A stretch of DNA of 49,547 nucleotides, taken from Acidobacteriaceae bacterium. Lineage in GTDB: Bacteria > Acidobacteriota > Terriglobia > Terriglobales > Acidobacteriaceae. The stretch spans positions 41,537 through 91,083 of the forward strand of contig PLHQ01000079.1 in the NCBI GenBank assembly GCA_003138975.1. Direction: 5' to 3'. A program made the translations under genes and the position numbers. Of the stretch, positions 19,050 through 27,681 are shown piece after piece. Each line of letters begins with the position of its first letter. Positions within the stretch are counted from its first letter, which is position 1. Under the pieces are notes generated by a model, which saw only the letters and a list, made by a program, of their open reading frames with translations, did no database searches and was not told where the DNA came from.

Positions 19050-19055
19050 TAAGAT
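19050..19055 (+). promoter_or_regulatory. -10-like box (TAAGAT) of the N-acetyltransferase gene
   Basis: TAAGAT ends 7 nt before the ATG at 19063 with no Shine-Dalgarno. It fits the leaderless layout seen at other genes here but is a weaker match. Confidence 0.35.
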
Positions 19056-19062
19056 ATTTTCG

Positions 19063-20016
19063 ATGATGCGCACAGTGGGGTGCGCATATTTAGTTGCGAT
19101 TCAATCGCAGTCGTTCCCAAAGAAACTCATGGACAAAAGATCCATCCCCACCCCGGTGGAATCGGACAGGACAGGTGCCTGGATGGATGCGGGCACGGTC
19201 GCCCACTACCTGAAGATTCTGGATGTTTCGAGGAAGTCCCCGAGTCCAGGGGCGCTCACGGAGCTGGTTGCCGCACACCTGACCCGAGTCCCGTTCGAAA
19301 ATATCTCCAAACTTTACTACAAAAAGCGGTTGGGTCTGGCGTACCTCCCCACGATTGGCATGTATCTCGACGGCATCGAGCAGCGCCACTTCGGGGGCAC
19401 ATGCTATGCAAACAATTTCTATTTCTACTCACTGCTGGCCAGTCTGGGATACCGGGTGAAGCTGTGCGCGGCCGACATGGCCACACCGGATGTTCACGCG
19501 GTAAGTATGGTAACTGTGGGTGGGCACGACTACCTTGTGGACACCGGATATGCCGCGCCCTTCCTTTCGCCTCTGCCGCGCGATTTGAGATCGGATCACG
19601 TTGTAGCACTGGGCCGGGATCGTTATGTTCTGAGGCCTCAGGATGCGAACAGCTGCTCGCGGTTGGAGTTGTACCGCGACGGTATGTTGAAACATGGATA
19701 CTTGGCCAAGCCGGGCGCGAAGAAGATTGAAGACTTCCGCCGAGTTATCGGCGATTCATTTCGGCCGGACGCAACCTTCCTCAATTCGATACTGCTCGCT
19801 CGCTTCTATCCCGTACGTTCGATCGTGATCCACAATCTGACGCTGATTGAATCTCGCGGCGAGAAATCTGTGGTGTACCCGCTGCAGGGTTCCGGCACGG
19901 TGGTGGCAGCGATCCACGAGAATTTCGAGATGCCGCGGGATGTTGTTGCTGAGGCTATCGCAGGCCTGAATGAGTTGCAGGATGCGTGGGGTGATCCCTT
20001 TTTAGGCGGGCGCTAG
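19063..20016 (+). CDS. Arylamine N-acetyltransferase family protein
   Basis: The protein has 317 residues from the ATG at 19063; an internal ATG at 19129 would give 295 residues and fit the family better at the N terminus. The NAT catalytic triad is visible: C114 in HFGGTCYANN, H145 in DVHAVSMV and D160 in LVDTGY (numbered from 19063). VPFENISKLYYKK is the family's early motif. Known members pass an acetyl group from acetyl-CoA to arylamines or hydrazines, and some act as amide synthases in secondary metabolism. No biosynthetic cluster surrounds it, so a detoxifying role is more likely. The gene starts 94 bp after transketolase. Confidence 0.88.
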   Translation: MMRTVGCAYLVAIQSQSFPKKLMDKRSIPTPVESDRTGAWMDAGTVAHYLKILDVSRKSPSPGALTELVAAHLTRVPFENISKLYYKKRLGLAYLPTIGMYLDGIEQRHFGGTCYANNFYFYSLLASLGYRVKLCAADMATPDVHAVSMVTVGGHDYLVDTGYAAPFLSPLPRDLRSDHVVALGRDRYVLRPQDANSCSRLELYRDGMLKHGYLAKPGAKKIEDFRRVIGDSFRPDATFLNSILLARFYPVRSIVIHNLTLIESRGEKSVVYPLQGSGTVVAAIHENFEMPRDVVAEAIAGLNELQDAWGDPFLGGR

Positions 20017-20068
20017 ACGCCGTGACAGCTGTGCTCTGAAGCCTGGGTGATATTATCTCCAATTGCAA

Positions 20069-20085
20069 TCGCGCGTGAGGCGCGA
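20069..20085 (+). promoter_or_regulatory. Hairpin in the leader of the 2-hydroxyacid dehydrogenase gene
   Basis: TCGCGC (20069-20074) and GCGCGA (20080-20085) form a 6-bp stem with a 5-nt loop. A TATTAT box at about 20051-20056 could be the promoter, giving a leader of about 60 nt. No function is shown. Confidence 0.3.
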
Positions 20086-20121
20086 GACAGAGTCGCACCC
20101 GCAAGCCAGCCAGAGAGAACA

Positions 20122-21234
20122 ATGACTGAACAATTCCGCGTTTTTGCGACCTGCGATATTGGAGAAGCGCTGAACCTGTTGCGCAATCGCGGATACGAGG
20201 TCGATGTCTATCCGCAACCGGTAGCGCCACCGAAGAGCCTGATCATTGATAAGGTGAAGTCCGGCATTGACGGCTTGATCACTACGCTTCGCGATCCGAT
20301 TGATGCCGAGGTCTTCGAAGCCGGCAAGATTAGGCTGAAAGTTGTGGCGCAGATCGCTGTCGGCTTCGACAATATCAATCGTGCCGATGCTAACCGTTAT
20401 AAGATTCCCTTCACTCACACGGCCGACGTTTTGACCGAGGCTACTGCGGAGTTTGCCTTTTTTATGCTGGGTATGCTGGCGCGCAAGATGTGGAGCGCCG
20501 AGCACCTCACGCGCGACAACCAGTGGGGATATTGGCATCCTTACCTGCCATTCCTGGGCGATGAAGTCACGGGAAAGACTATCGCCATCATCGGCACGGG
20601 ACGCATAGGGCTGGCGCTGATCAAGAAGTGTGCTGGCTTCGACATGAACATATTGTGCTACGACCCCGCCTACGAGAATCACGATTACATCAAGGCCATT
20701 CAAGAAGTCATGGACTTGCGCCACGCGCGGGGCATTTCGAAAGAAAGAAACTGGATCAAGTACGTGTCGTTTGAAGAGGCCATGCGCCAGGCCGATTTTG
20801 TTAGCGTGCATGTGCCGCTGTTGCGTCCGGGCGAAAGCGCAACTCCCACTTACCATTTGTTCAATGAGCAGACCTTGAAGCTGATGAAGCCGACAGCATT
20901 CCTGGTAAACGACTCTCGTGGCCCGGTGGTGGACGAGGAAGCTCTAGCGCTTGCCCTGCGTGAGAACTGGATCGCCGGCGCCGCTCTCGATGTTTATGAG
21001 AAAGAGCCACTGCCCGCTGATTCGCCGCTTCGCGATCCTGCTATTGCCGACCGTTGCCGTCTGATGCCGCACTTTGCCAGCGCGGCCCGAATCACGCGGC
21101 TGGACACTGATCCGAACAAGGGCATGGCAGGACGGTGCGTCCAGGGGCTAATCGACGTCCTCGAATCGAACTATGGCGGCGATATCACAAAAATGCCCTA
21201 CGTCGTAAACAAAGAGGCATTTGGCAAGTCTTAA
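20122..21234 (+). CDS. D-2-hydroxyacid dehydrogenase (NAD-binding)
   Basis: The 370-residue protein starts at the ATG at 20122. It shows the family fold: a catalytic domain at both ends and a Rossmann domain in the middle with IIGTGRIGLALIKKC. The catalytic residues are in VNDSRGPVVDEEAL (Arg), ALDVYEKEPLP (Glu) and LMPHFASAA (His). Substrates in this family include phosphoglycerate, glyoxylate and hydroxypyruvate; there is no ACT domain, so it is not a full-length SerA. A loop of about 30 residues after the Rossmann core (HDYIKAIQEVMDLRHARG) is longer than usual. The leader carries a hairpin (20069-20085) with arms TCGCGC and GCGCGA. Confidence 0.9.
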   Translation: MTEQFRVFATCDIGEALNLLRNRGYEVDVYPQPVAPPKSLIIDKVKSGIDGLITTLRDPIDAEVFEAGKIRLKVVAQIAVGFDNINRADANRYKIPFTHTADVLTEATAEFAFFMLGMLARKMWSAEHLTRDNQWGYWHPYLPFLGDEVTGKTIAIIGTGRIGLALIKKCAGFDMNILCYDPAYENHDYIKAIQEVMDLRHARGISKERNWIKYVSFEEAMRQADFVSVHVPLLRPGESATPTYHLFNEQTLKLMKPTAFLVNDSRGPVVDEEALALALRENWIAGAALDVYEKEPLPADSPLRDPAIADRCRLMPHFASAARITRLDTDPNKGMAGRCVQGLIDVLESNYGGDITKMPYVVNKEAFGKS

Positions 21235-21307
21235 GGAGATTCCCACCGTGTGACTCCTTTAGTTACCGCTAGAATACATTGCAGATTGTTTTATCCCAAG
21301 GATCCGA

Positions 21308-23410
21308 ATGAAAAGAGTCGGTCTGTTTATTCCGGTCGTTTTGCTTCTGATTTCTATGACCTATGCAGAAACCCCCGAGCCGCACAATCCACTGAAGTTG
21401 ATTCCTCAGCCGAAGGAAGTGCAACTGCACGACGGCAGTTTTCGGGTAAAGGCCACCACCAGAATCCTTGTGGAGTTTGGACATCAAGCCGAAGACCGCA
21501 TTGCGGCGGAAACGCTCGCGGAAGAAATCCACGACCGATCTGGCCTAAAGATAAGCATTACTGGCGAAAAGGCTGATGCAAAACAAGAGCACAGCACCAT
21601 CGTTCTCGCCCGCCTGCAGGACCAAAGAGTTAAGGAATTTCTCGAAGCCAAGGGCCTGAAAGCGGATTCGATTGGCGACCAGGGCTACCTGCTGTTCTCG
21701 GACAAGACGCACCTCATCGTTGCGGCCAACACCGGTCAGGGACTGTTCTACGGGGTACAGACGTTGCGGCAACTGCTTCACGAGGATGGCGGGAGACTAA
21801 TCTGTCCGGCGGTTTCGATTCGCGACTGGCCGAGCATGGAATGGCGCGGCGTGCAGGACGACATCAGCCGTGGGCCCATTCCGACGGAAGATTTTATGAA
21901 GCGCCAGATCCGCACGCTGGCCGCGTATAAAGTCAATCTGTTCGCTCTCTACATGGAGCACGTATTCGATTTCTCTAGCCAGCCTTTGGTGTCTCCTCGG
22001 GAAGCAGCGCTTACTCCACAGGAAATCAAGGCTCTGGTGGTTTATGCGAAGAACCTCTACGTCACGATTCTTCCCGAACAGCAAACCTTCGGACACCTTC
22101 ATCACATGCTAAAGTACGAGATCTACGCGGACGTGGCGGAGCGGCCGCATGGTCACGTGCTCACGCCAACTAAGGAGCGGTCCTATGAGCTGATCAAGGC
22201 AATGTATGCGGACCTGGTGCCGCTTTTTCCTGGACCCTTCCTGCATGTGGGCGGCGACGAGACGTTTGAACTTGGTCATGGACAAACCGCAGCGCGAGCC
22301 AACGAAGTCGGCCTGGGGCGCGTTTATCTGGAGCACATCCAGAAAGTAAGCGGCATTCTCGAGCCCTATCACAAGCAACTGATGTTCTGGGGCGATATCG
22401 CGGTGAAGTATCCGCAACTGCTCAGCATCTTGCCCAAGGATATGATTGCTGTCCCGTGGGACTATGACGCGAAACCGAGCTACGAGAGGATCATCAAACC
22501 GTATCGCGATGCCGGACTCCGCGTGGTTGTGGCCCCCGGCGCGAACAACTGGAACCAAGTCTGGCCCGACCTGGACGTTGCTTTCGTGAATATCCGCAAC
22601 TTTGTGCGTGATGGTCAACAGCTGGGCGCGATGGGCATGCTCAATACAACGTGGAATGACGACGGCGAGTCGATCTACGGTATGGCATGGCCCGCGTTAG
22701 TTTTTGGCGCCGCGGCAGGATGGCAAGAGGGCGAGTCCGATATCGATCGGTTCAAGAATGACTACGACTGGGCCTTCTATCGCAATGATGGCGCCACCTT
22801 TCGCGACGTGCTGGAGAATCTGGACCGCGGGCATCAGGCTCTGGCCAAGAGCCACGTGACAATTGAGACGGATGATTTGTTCTGGGCCGATCCTTTTACG
22901 CCGGAGGGCGCGAAGCTCATGCAGAGCATCCTGCCGACGGCTACCGACATACGTTTGGGCGCCGAGCACGCGCTGGAATCGCTCTACCGCGATGGCGACA
23001 AAGCGCATGCCAATCAGACCACGCTAGCCGACATGACGCTGGGTGCGTGGCGTTGGGACGCTTTGGGGATGAAGGCCGAGTTCACTCAGGAGATCAACAA
23101 ATTCTACTGGGACGCTTTCCAGAACCAGACGGATGCAGACCGCGTGGGCAACGACCTGGAAGAGATCACCTCCATCAATGCGCGTCTTGAAGATCTGCGC
23201 GACGCTACCACGCGTCTGAGCGGGATGTACCGCGAAGCGTGGTTGCGAGAATACAACCCCTTCTGGCTTGACAATGTTCTCGTACGCTACGACACACTGG
23301 CCCGCGAATTTCAGAAAAAGATCGTCGCTGTGCGCCAGGCGCGCCGGCAATACGATGCGACCAAGACTCTTGCGCCGCCGCAGGAGTTGGGGTTCTACTT
23401 GCAGCCGTAG
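21308..23410 (+). CDS. Secreted glycoside hydrolase family 20 (beta-N-acetylhexosaminidase)
   Basis: The 700-residue protein starts at an ATG with AAGGA 8 nt upstream. Residues 1-20 are a signal peptide (cleavage near TYA-ET). A non-catalytic GH20b-type alpha/beta domain (about 30-165) precedes the catalytic barrel (from about 175). FLHVGGDETFELG carries the neighbouring D317/E318 pair that serves GH20 substrate-assisted catalysis. The enzyme should remove terminal N-acetylglucosamine or N-acetylgalactosamine from chitin, peptidoglycan or glycan chains in the periplasm or outside. A C-terminal helical region of about 180 residues, ending in charged helices, lies beyond the barrel. It has no carbohydrate-locus neighbours. 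Confidence 0.9.
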   Translation: MKRVGLFIPVVLLLISMTYAETPEPHNPLKLIPQPKEVQLHDGSFRVKATTRILVEFGHQAEDRIAAETLAEEIHDRSGLKISITGEKADAKQEHSTIVLARLQDQRVKEFLEAKGLKADSIGDQGYLLFSDKTHLIVAANTGQGLFYGVQTLRQLLHEDGGRLICPAVSIRDWPSMEWRGVQDDISRGPIPTEDFMKRQIRTLAAYKVNLFALYMEHVFDFSSQPLVSPREAALTPQEIKALVVYAKNLYVTILPEQQTFGHLHHMLKYEIYADVAERPHGHVLTPTKERSYELIKAMYADLVPLFPGPFLHVGGDETFELGHGQTAARANEVGLGRVYLEHIQKVSGILEPYHKQLMFWGDIAVKYPQLLSILPKDMIAVPWDYDAKPSYERIIKPYRDAGLRVVVAPGANNWNQVWPDLDVAFVNIRNFVRDGQQLGAMGMLNTTWNDDGESIYGMAWPALVFGAAAGWQEGESDIDRFKNDYDWAFYRNDGATFRDVLENLDRGHQALAKSHVTIETDDLFWADPFTPEGAKLMQSILPTATDIRLGAEHALESLYRDGDKAHANQTTLADMTLGAWRWDALGMKAEFTQEINKFYWDAFQNQTDADRVGNDLEEITSINARLEDLRDATTRLSGMYREAWLREYNPFWLDNVLVRYDTLAREFQKKIVAVRQARRQYDATKTLAPPQELGFYLQP

Positions 23411-23474
23411 AAGAGGGCTGTCGCTTACTTCCTCTCCTGCGTAGGTTGGAGGTGTGTGAAACGTAATCATAAGG

Positions 23475-24000
23475 GTGAGACACTTCGTGAAAAGGTTCGT
23501 GCTGACCGGGGCGCCTGGATCGGGCAAGACAGCGATAATTTGCCAACTGGAGCTTGATGGCTTCAGCGTCGTAGAAGAGGCGGCTACTGACATCATCGCC
23601 CTGCAGCAGGCGCGCAGTATCGCTGAACCATGGACGCATCCTTCGTTCATCGATTCGGTTACCGATCTGCAAAGACGACGGCAGATTCGCTCGTCGTGCC
23701 AGCCTGACGATATACAGTTCCACGATCGGTCAGCCATCTGCACCGCTGCACTGCCGGACTACCTTGGATACCCTGTTCCCGGCACGCTTTAGGGCGAACT
23801 GGAGCGCATCAAAATTGAGGCGATCTATGAAAAAACGTGTCTTCTTCATACGGAATCCTGGCTTCATCACGCCCACCCAGGCACGGCGGATCAGCTTCGA
23901 AGAAGAGGAAATCTATCGCAACTTCGGGTTTGAGATCGTCTCCGTCGAAGCGGGAAGCCTGCTAGATCGTGTAGCTGCGATCAAGGGAGCGCTTCCTTAG
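23475..24000 (+). pseudogene. Decayed AAA_28 (NadR-like) ATPase
   Basis: The region starts like an intact AAA_28 protein: KRFVLTGAPGSGKTAI is a Walker A, followed by VVEEAATDIIALQQA, FIDSVTDLQRRRQ and FHDRSAICTAALPDYLG. The frame then hits TAG at 23790-23792, just before GELERIKIEAIYEK, which continues the family pattern in the same frame. At the six-A run (23830-23835) the family sequence moves to another frame and resumes as KKRVFFIRNPGFITPTQARR, ending at 24000. In addition about eight residues expected after RISFEE seem to be missing near 23905, between short AAGAAG/GAAGAG repeats. Three lesions together suggest a true pseudogene rather than one sequencing error. Confidence 0.8.
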
Positions 24001-24005
24001 CGCCT

Positions 24006-24025
24006 ATGTAGCGTACCTGCTACAT
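24006..24025 (+). terminator. Hairpin after the AAA_28 pseudogene
   Basis: ATGTAGC (24006-24012) and GCTACAT (24019-24025) form a 7-bp stem with a 6-nt loop. There is no T run, so terminator function is only possible. Confidence 0.3.
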
Positions 24026-24076
24026 TAGCGGTTGCGTCGATTGGATGCACTTACAAAGCGAACAAGCCACCCATAG

Positions 24077-25243
24077 ATGTTTTCCGACCGCACCAACTGG
24101 AAGCTGACGCGCAATCGCCTGACGGAGGCGCTCGACGAAGTCCGATCGAGCAGAGCCCGCGTGCTGGACCTCACACTTTCGAATCCGACACGGGCCGGGC
24201 TGCACTATGACGAGCCGCTGATCCTTCGATCGTTGGCCTCGCCCAGGGCTATGGATTACGATCCTCAGCCGAAAGGTTTGTCCAGCGCGCGGGCAGCGGT
24301 TGTGGAGTACTACCAAGCTCAGCATGGGATGCACGTCAATGCGGAGCGGTTGATTCTCACCACGAGTACCAGTGAAGGTTATTCCTTCGTGTTCCGATTG
24401 CTTTGCAATCCCGGCGATGAGTTGCTGGTTCCGAAACCAAGCTATCCCTTGTTCGAATTTCTGGGCGACCTGCAGGACGTGAAGTTGGTGCCCTATTCCC
24501 TGATCTACGACCATGGCTGGCAGATGGATTTTCCCTCGTTGCAGAAGGCGGTGACGCACCGCACGCATGGCGTGATCGTGGTCCATCCCAATAATCCCAC
24601 TGGTTCGTACGTGCACGTGCACGAGCAGGACTCTCTCAACAAGTTTTGCCGAGAACATGAGCTCGTCTTGATTGCGGACGAGGTTTTTCTCGACTACTCT
24701 CACAACGGGGCGCCACAACGAAGCTTTGCCGCCAATCAAGACGTCCTCAGCTTCACGCTCAGTGGCGCTTCCAAAATCTCAGCCCTGCCGCAGATGAAAG
24801 TGGCGTGGATCGCCACCAGTGGCCCGGCGGCGCTGGTGGAAGCAGCGCTGGCGCGACTCGAGGTAATCGCCGACACTTATCTCACGATGAATGCGCCCAT
24901 ACAGTGGGCCACACCGGCGCTGCTGGGTCAGCGGCAAAGCATTCAGCGGCAATTGCTGGATCGAGTGCTCGCGAATCTCGCCGAGCTCGACCGCCAGCTT
25001 TCCGCTCAGAAGACGTGCCAGCGTTTGAGTGTGGAAGGCGGATGGTATGCGGTTGTGCGCGTTCCGGTCACTCAGACCGACGAGGAGTTGGCTGTCGATC
25101 TGTTACGCCGGAAATCTGTGCTGGTGCATCCCGGGCACTTCTATGATTTCCCCAGCGACGGATATCTGGTGTTGAGCTTGATTGTGCAGAGGGCAGAGTT
25201 TGCGGAAGGGATGGGGCGACTGCTTGAAATTGTCGATTCCTGA
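24077..25243 (+). CDS. Class I/II PLP-dependent aminotransferase
   Basis: The 388-residue protein has the fold-type I features VLDLTLSNPTRAGL near the N terminus, TSTSEGYSFVFRLLC, VVHPNNPTGSYV, LIADEVFLDYS and LSGASKISALPQMKVAWI, with K233 as the PLP lysine. The LSGASK context differs from the S-K-T/N-x-x-x-x-G-x-R pattern of most aspartate aminotransferases (the Arg that binds the substrate carboxylate is replaced by K-V-A-W), so its substrate may be unusual. No Shine-Dalgarno is evident before the ATG. It is separated from the convergent MBL gene by a long inverted repeat. Confidence 0.88.
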   Translation: MFSDRTNWKLTRNRLTEALDEVRSSRARVLDLTLSNPTRAGLHYDEPLILRSLASPRAMDYDPQPKGLSSARAAVVEYYQAQHGMHVNAERLILTTSTSEGYSFVFRLLCNPGDELLVPKPSYPLFEFLGDLQDVKLVPYSLIYDHGWQMDFPSLQKAVTHRTHGVIVVHPNNPTGSYVHVHEQDSLNKFCREHELVLIADEVFLDYSHNGAPQRSFAANQDVLSFTLSGASKISALPQMKVAWIATSGPAALVEAALARLEVIADTYLTMNAPIQWATPALLGQRQSIQRQLLDRVLANLAELDRQLSAQKTCQRLSVEGGWYAVVRVPVTQTDEELAVDLLRRKSVLVHPGHFYDFPSDGYLVLSLIVQRAEFAEGMGRLLEIVDS

Positions 25244-25290
25244 TTGTTGATTTGGCCACACCGGTGGCTTCTCAATCAACGATCAACAAT
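25243..25290. terminator. Long inverted repeat between convergent genes (candidate bidirectional terminator)
   Basis: ATTGTTGAT (25243-25251) pairs with ATCAACAAT (25282-25290); inside is GCCAC-ACCG-GTGGC (25255-25268). The AT-rich outer arms give T-rich stretches in both directions. It sits exactly between the stops of two convergent genes. Confidence 0.55.
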
Positions 25291-25292
25291 TT

Positions 25293-25925
25293 CTATCGCT
25301 TCACCAGAAACGGATTGCTTTCTCTTTCTTCTCCGATGGTGGTCGAGGGTCCGTGGCCGGGGACGACTAGAGTGTCGTCAGGCAGAGCCAGCACGGTGCC
25401 ATGCAGCGATTGCATGATCTTCTGCATCGATCCGCCGGGCAGGTCGGTGCGGCCGATGGAGCCGGCGAACAGCGTGTCACCCGCAATCAAAGTTTTTTCG
25501 GCAGGGAAGTACAGGCAGATGCTTCCTTCGGTGTGTCCCGGTGTGTGCAGAATGCTGGCAGCATGTGCGCCGGCTTTCACGGTATCGCCGGTGCTTACGC
25601 TCTGATCGATCGCGACTGCGCCGGGCGCTGCCATACCCAGCCACGCGGCCTGCACATCGAGCATTTTGAGCAGGGCATAGTCGTTCTGGTTGAGCAGGAT
25701 CGGCGCACCGGTGGCCGCGCGCAATTTCATCGCGCCTCCCACGTGATCGATGTGGGCGTGCGTGATGACGATCTGCTTGACTTGCAGGTTATGCTTGCGG
25801 ATAAGCGCGAGAACGTCTTCAACGTCATCGCCGGGGTCAATGACCATCGCTTCGCGCGTGGTTTCGTCGCCAATGATTGAGCAATTGCACTGCAGCGGCC
25901 CCACGGGAAAGATTTCGTGGATCAT
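25293..25925 (-). CDS. MBL-fold metallo-hydrolase (glyoxalase II-like)
   Basis: The 210-residue protein has the complete metallo-beta-lactamase-fold site: THAHIDHVGG (residues about 58-67), HTPGHTEGS, AGDTLFAGSIGRTDLPGG and GHGPSTTIGEE near the C terminus. It matches the short bacterial group often annotated as hydroxyacylglutathione hydrolase-like (YcbL type), which uses two metals to open thioesters or related bonds in the cytoplasm. The substrate cannot be decided; it lacks the C-terminal HAGH domain. The ATG at 25923-25925 is preceded by TACAAT with a 6-nt gap and no Shine-Dalgarno. Confidence 0.9.
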   Translation of the reverse strand: MIHEIFPVGPLQCNCSIIGDETTREAMVIDPGDDVEDVLALIRKHNLQVKQIVITHAHIDHVGGAMKLRAATGAPILLNQNDYALLKMLDVQAAWLGMAAPGAVAIDQSVSTGDTVKAGAHAASILHTPGHTEGSICLYFPAEKTLIAGDTLFAGSIGRTDLPGGSMQKIMQSLHGTVLALPDDTLVVPGHGPSTTIGEERESNPFLVKR

Positions 25926-25931
25926 GCTTAT

Positions 25932-25937
25932 ATTGTA
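25932..25937 (-). promoter_or_regulatory. -10 box (TACAAT) of the MBL gene
   Basis: TACAAT on the minus strand ends 6 nt before the ATG at 25925; a leaderless transcript is predicted. Confidence 0.5.
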
Positions 25938-26035
25938 GCGAAGTGACTGCGGAGTTCTGAGTACCAAGTACCGAGAAGCACATGCCGTGAAGCGTTGGTG
26001 GCGCGACAATACGCCAGCGTGCTTGGGGAGGTTTT

Positions 26036-26473
26036 GTGGCAGCTAAATACCGTCAGCATGGATATCAGGATCGCGATCGGGAAAGCGAGCCGCGCAAGGG
26101 TTCGGGGGGAAAATCGGGCTCGCCGCCGCCGAAAAGAGATGACACCTTCGGCCCGCGCCCGGTGAATTTGCCAGCTACCCGTGCCGTCTCGCGATGCACG
26201 CAGTGCGGCACTGTGCTGCAAGGAATGCCGCCCAATGGCCTCTGTCCCAAGTGCGGCTTCGAACTGCATTCGTGCAAACAGTGCGCCTACTTCGATCCAG
26301 GCAGCCGGTTCGAGTGCATGCAGCCGGTGACGAAACGCATCGAACGAAAAGACGTTCGCAACGATTGCACCTTCTACGAACTCAGGGTGGCTCGAGAAAA
26401 GGAAACTTCCACGCCAGCCACTCTACGCCCCAACGATGCGCGGCAGGCGTTCGAGAATTTGTTTAAGAAGTAG
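26036..26473 (+). CDS. Zinc-ribbon protein of unknown function
   Basis: The 145-residue protein starts at a GTG with GGGGAGG about 5 nt upstream. The first 55 residues are charged and disordered-looking (YRQHGYQDRDRESEPRK). A zinc ribbon follows: CTQCG (about 58-62) and CPKCGF (about 76-81), then HSCKQCAYFDPGSRFECMQP and RNDCTFYELR, adding a second group of five cysteines. The second half looks like a small redox or metal site. I know of no function; similar proteins appear as acidobacterial conserved hypotheticals. It is followed by two palindromic repeats. Confidence 0.75.
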   Translation: MAAKYRQHGYQDRDRESEPRKGSGGKSGSPPPKRDDTFGPRPVNLPATRAVSRCTQCGTVLQGMPPNGLCPKCGFELHSCKQCAYFDPGSRFECMQPVTKRIERKDVRNDCTFYELRVAREKETSTPATLRPNDARQAFENLFKK

Positions 26474-26500
26474 GAGCGCGTGCTGCGGTCTCGTGCCTAG

Positions 26501-26516
26501 AGACGTTGCTTGCAAC
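26501..26516. repeat. Palindromic GACGT-type repeat, short copy
   Basis: AGACGTTGC-TT-GCAAC, the left arm as in the copy at 9302-9321, with a truncated right arm. Confidence 0.4.
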
Positions 26517-26552
26517 ACCGCTCTCGCCATGATTCGGGAAGGCCGGATGCAG

Positions 26553-26572
26553 AGACGTAACAAGCTACGTCT
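26553..26572. repeat. Palindromic GACGT-type repeat, copy 2
   Basis: AGACGTA (26553-26559) and TACGTCT (26566-26572) form a perfect 7-bp inverted repeat with a 6-nt centre. It is followed by TT and lies between convergent genes, so it may also act as a terminator. Confidence 0.5.
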
Positions 26573-26605
26573 TTACAGAAGATCAAAGTTACGGCGCTTT
26601 TCGGC

Positions 26606-27343
26606 TCACGGTTTCTGAGTCGGACGCAGAATAATCTCGCTAACAAAAGACTGTGGACTCTGCGTTACCAGCATGGCTAACGCATGCGCCACGTCTTCCG
26701 GTTGCAGCATCTTCGCGGGGTCTTTTCCGGCGTGCGGGCTCAGATCAGTGTTGGTCGAGCCGGGACAAATCACACTGACGCGAATACTATGGCCGCGCAG
26801 TTCTTCCGCCACCGAGTAGCTGAGTCCGTTCAGTCCCCATTTGGAAGCCGCGTAGGCAGCGCCGTTCGGCAGCGGATTCTTCCCGGTGATCGACGAGATG
26901 TTGATGATGTGCCCGGAGCGAGCGCGAATCATCATGGGCGCGAAGGATCGGATCGCGAAATAGACGCCACGCAGGTTCGTATTCAGAATCTGGTCCCACG
27001 CATCGGGAGGAAGCTGATGCAGCGGGCGGCCGAATCCGCCGATCCCCGCATTGTTAACCAAGATATCCACTCGGCCGAGAGACGACTCGACGCGCTTCGC
27101 AGCTCCCTCCACAGACTCGAGACTGGTTACATCGCATGGAACGACCTCGGCCTTGCCACCGGCATCCATGATGGTTTCGGCGGCCGAATCGAGCGCCGCA
27201 CGGGTGCGTCCGCAGAGCACAGCTGTGGCGCCCAAATCTGCGAGCGAGCCTGCGATGGCGGCGCCAATCCCCCGGCCTGCGCCCGTAATGACTGCTACTT
27301 GCCCAACAAGAAAATGAGTTTTATCGTTGGAGAGCGTATTCAT
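26606..27343 (-). CDS. Short-chain dehydrogenase/reductase (SDR)
   Basis: From the ATG at 27341-27343, with AAAGGAGG 6 nt upstream, the protein has 245 residues; a longer reading to 27520 has no such support. It has the classical SDR order: ITGAGRGIGAAIA (cofactor binding, about 19-31), CDVTSLES, NNAGIGGFG, ISSITGKNPLP with the catalytic Ser, YAASKWGLNG (Tyr and Lys), and PGSTNTD after. An Arg in CGRTRAAL after the second strand suggests NADP. The substrate is unknown. It converges with the zinc-ribbon gene. Confidence 0.9.
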   Translation of the reverse strand: MNTLSNDKTHFLVGQVAVITGAGRGIGAAIAGSLADLGATAVLCGRTRAALDSAAETIMDAGGKAEVVPCDVTSLESVEGAAKRVESSLGRVDILVNNAGIGGFGRPLHQLPPDAWDQILNTNLRGVYFAIRSFAPMMIRARSGHIINISSITGKNPLPNGAAYAASKWGLNGLSYSVAEELRGHSIRVSVICPGSTNTDLSPHAGKDPAKMLQPEDVAHALAMLVTQSPQSFVSEIILRPTQKP

Positions 27344-27681
27344 GAACGGCCTCCTTTGGTCGATGCTGCGGAGCCGTGGAGGGGCGCACCATGCCATCCG
27401 CCGCAAGTCGCTTCTGCATCTTATACAATGGCCGGGAGGGAAACTGGGAAGTTGCTTGCCTTCGGAAGAAGAGGTACTTATAATCCGGCCAACCGGGAAA
27501 GAAGGGTTATTCGCCTCCAACCCTCAGTTCGCCTCGATTTCGCGGGGCCTGCCCGGAACGCAACTTGGATTTCCAGACAGGATGCGGAGCGCGTAAGCGA
27601 TCCAAGCGGCATGCCACAAACTCAGCAAGAACGCTATTTCACGACATTGTCCATTCCCAAAGGTGCAAGGAGCCAATACTG

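Noticed and set aside
23764-24000. A separate 78-residue gene after the AAA_28 start
   Set aside because: It is the continuation of the AAA_28 family sequence in another frame, so it is part of the pseudogene.
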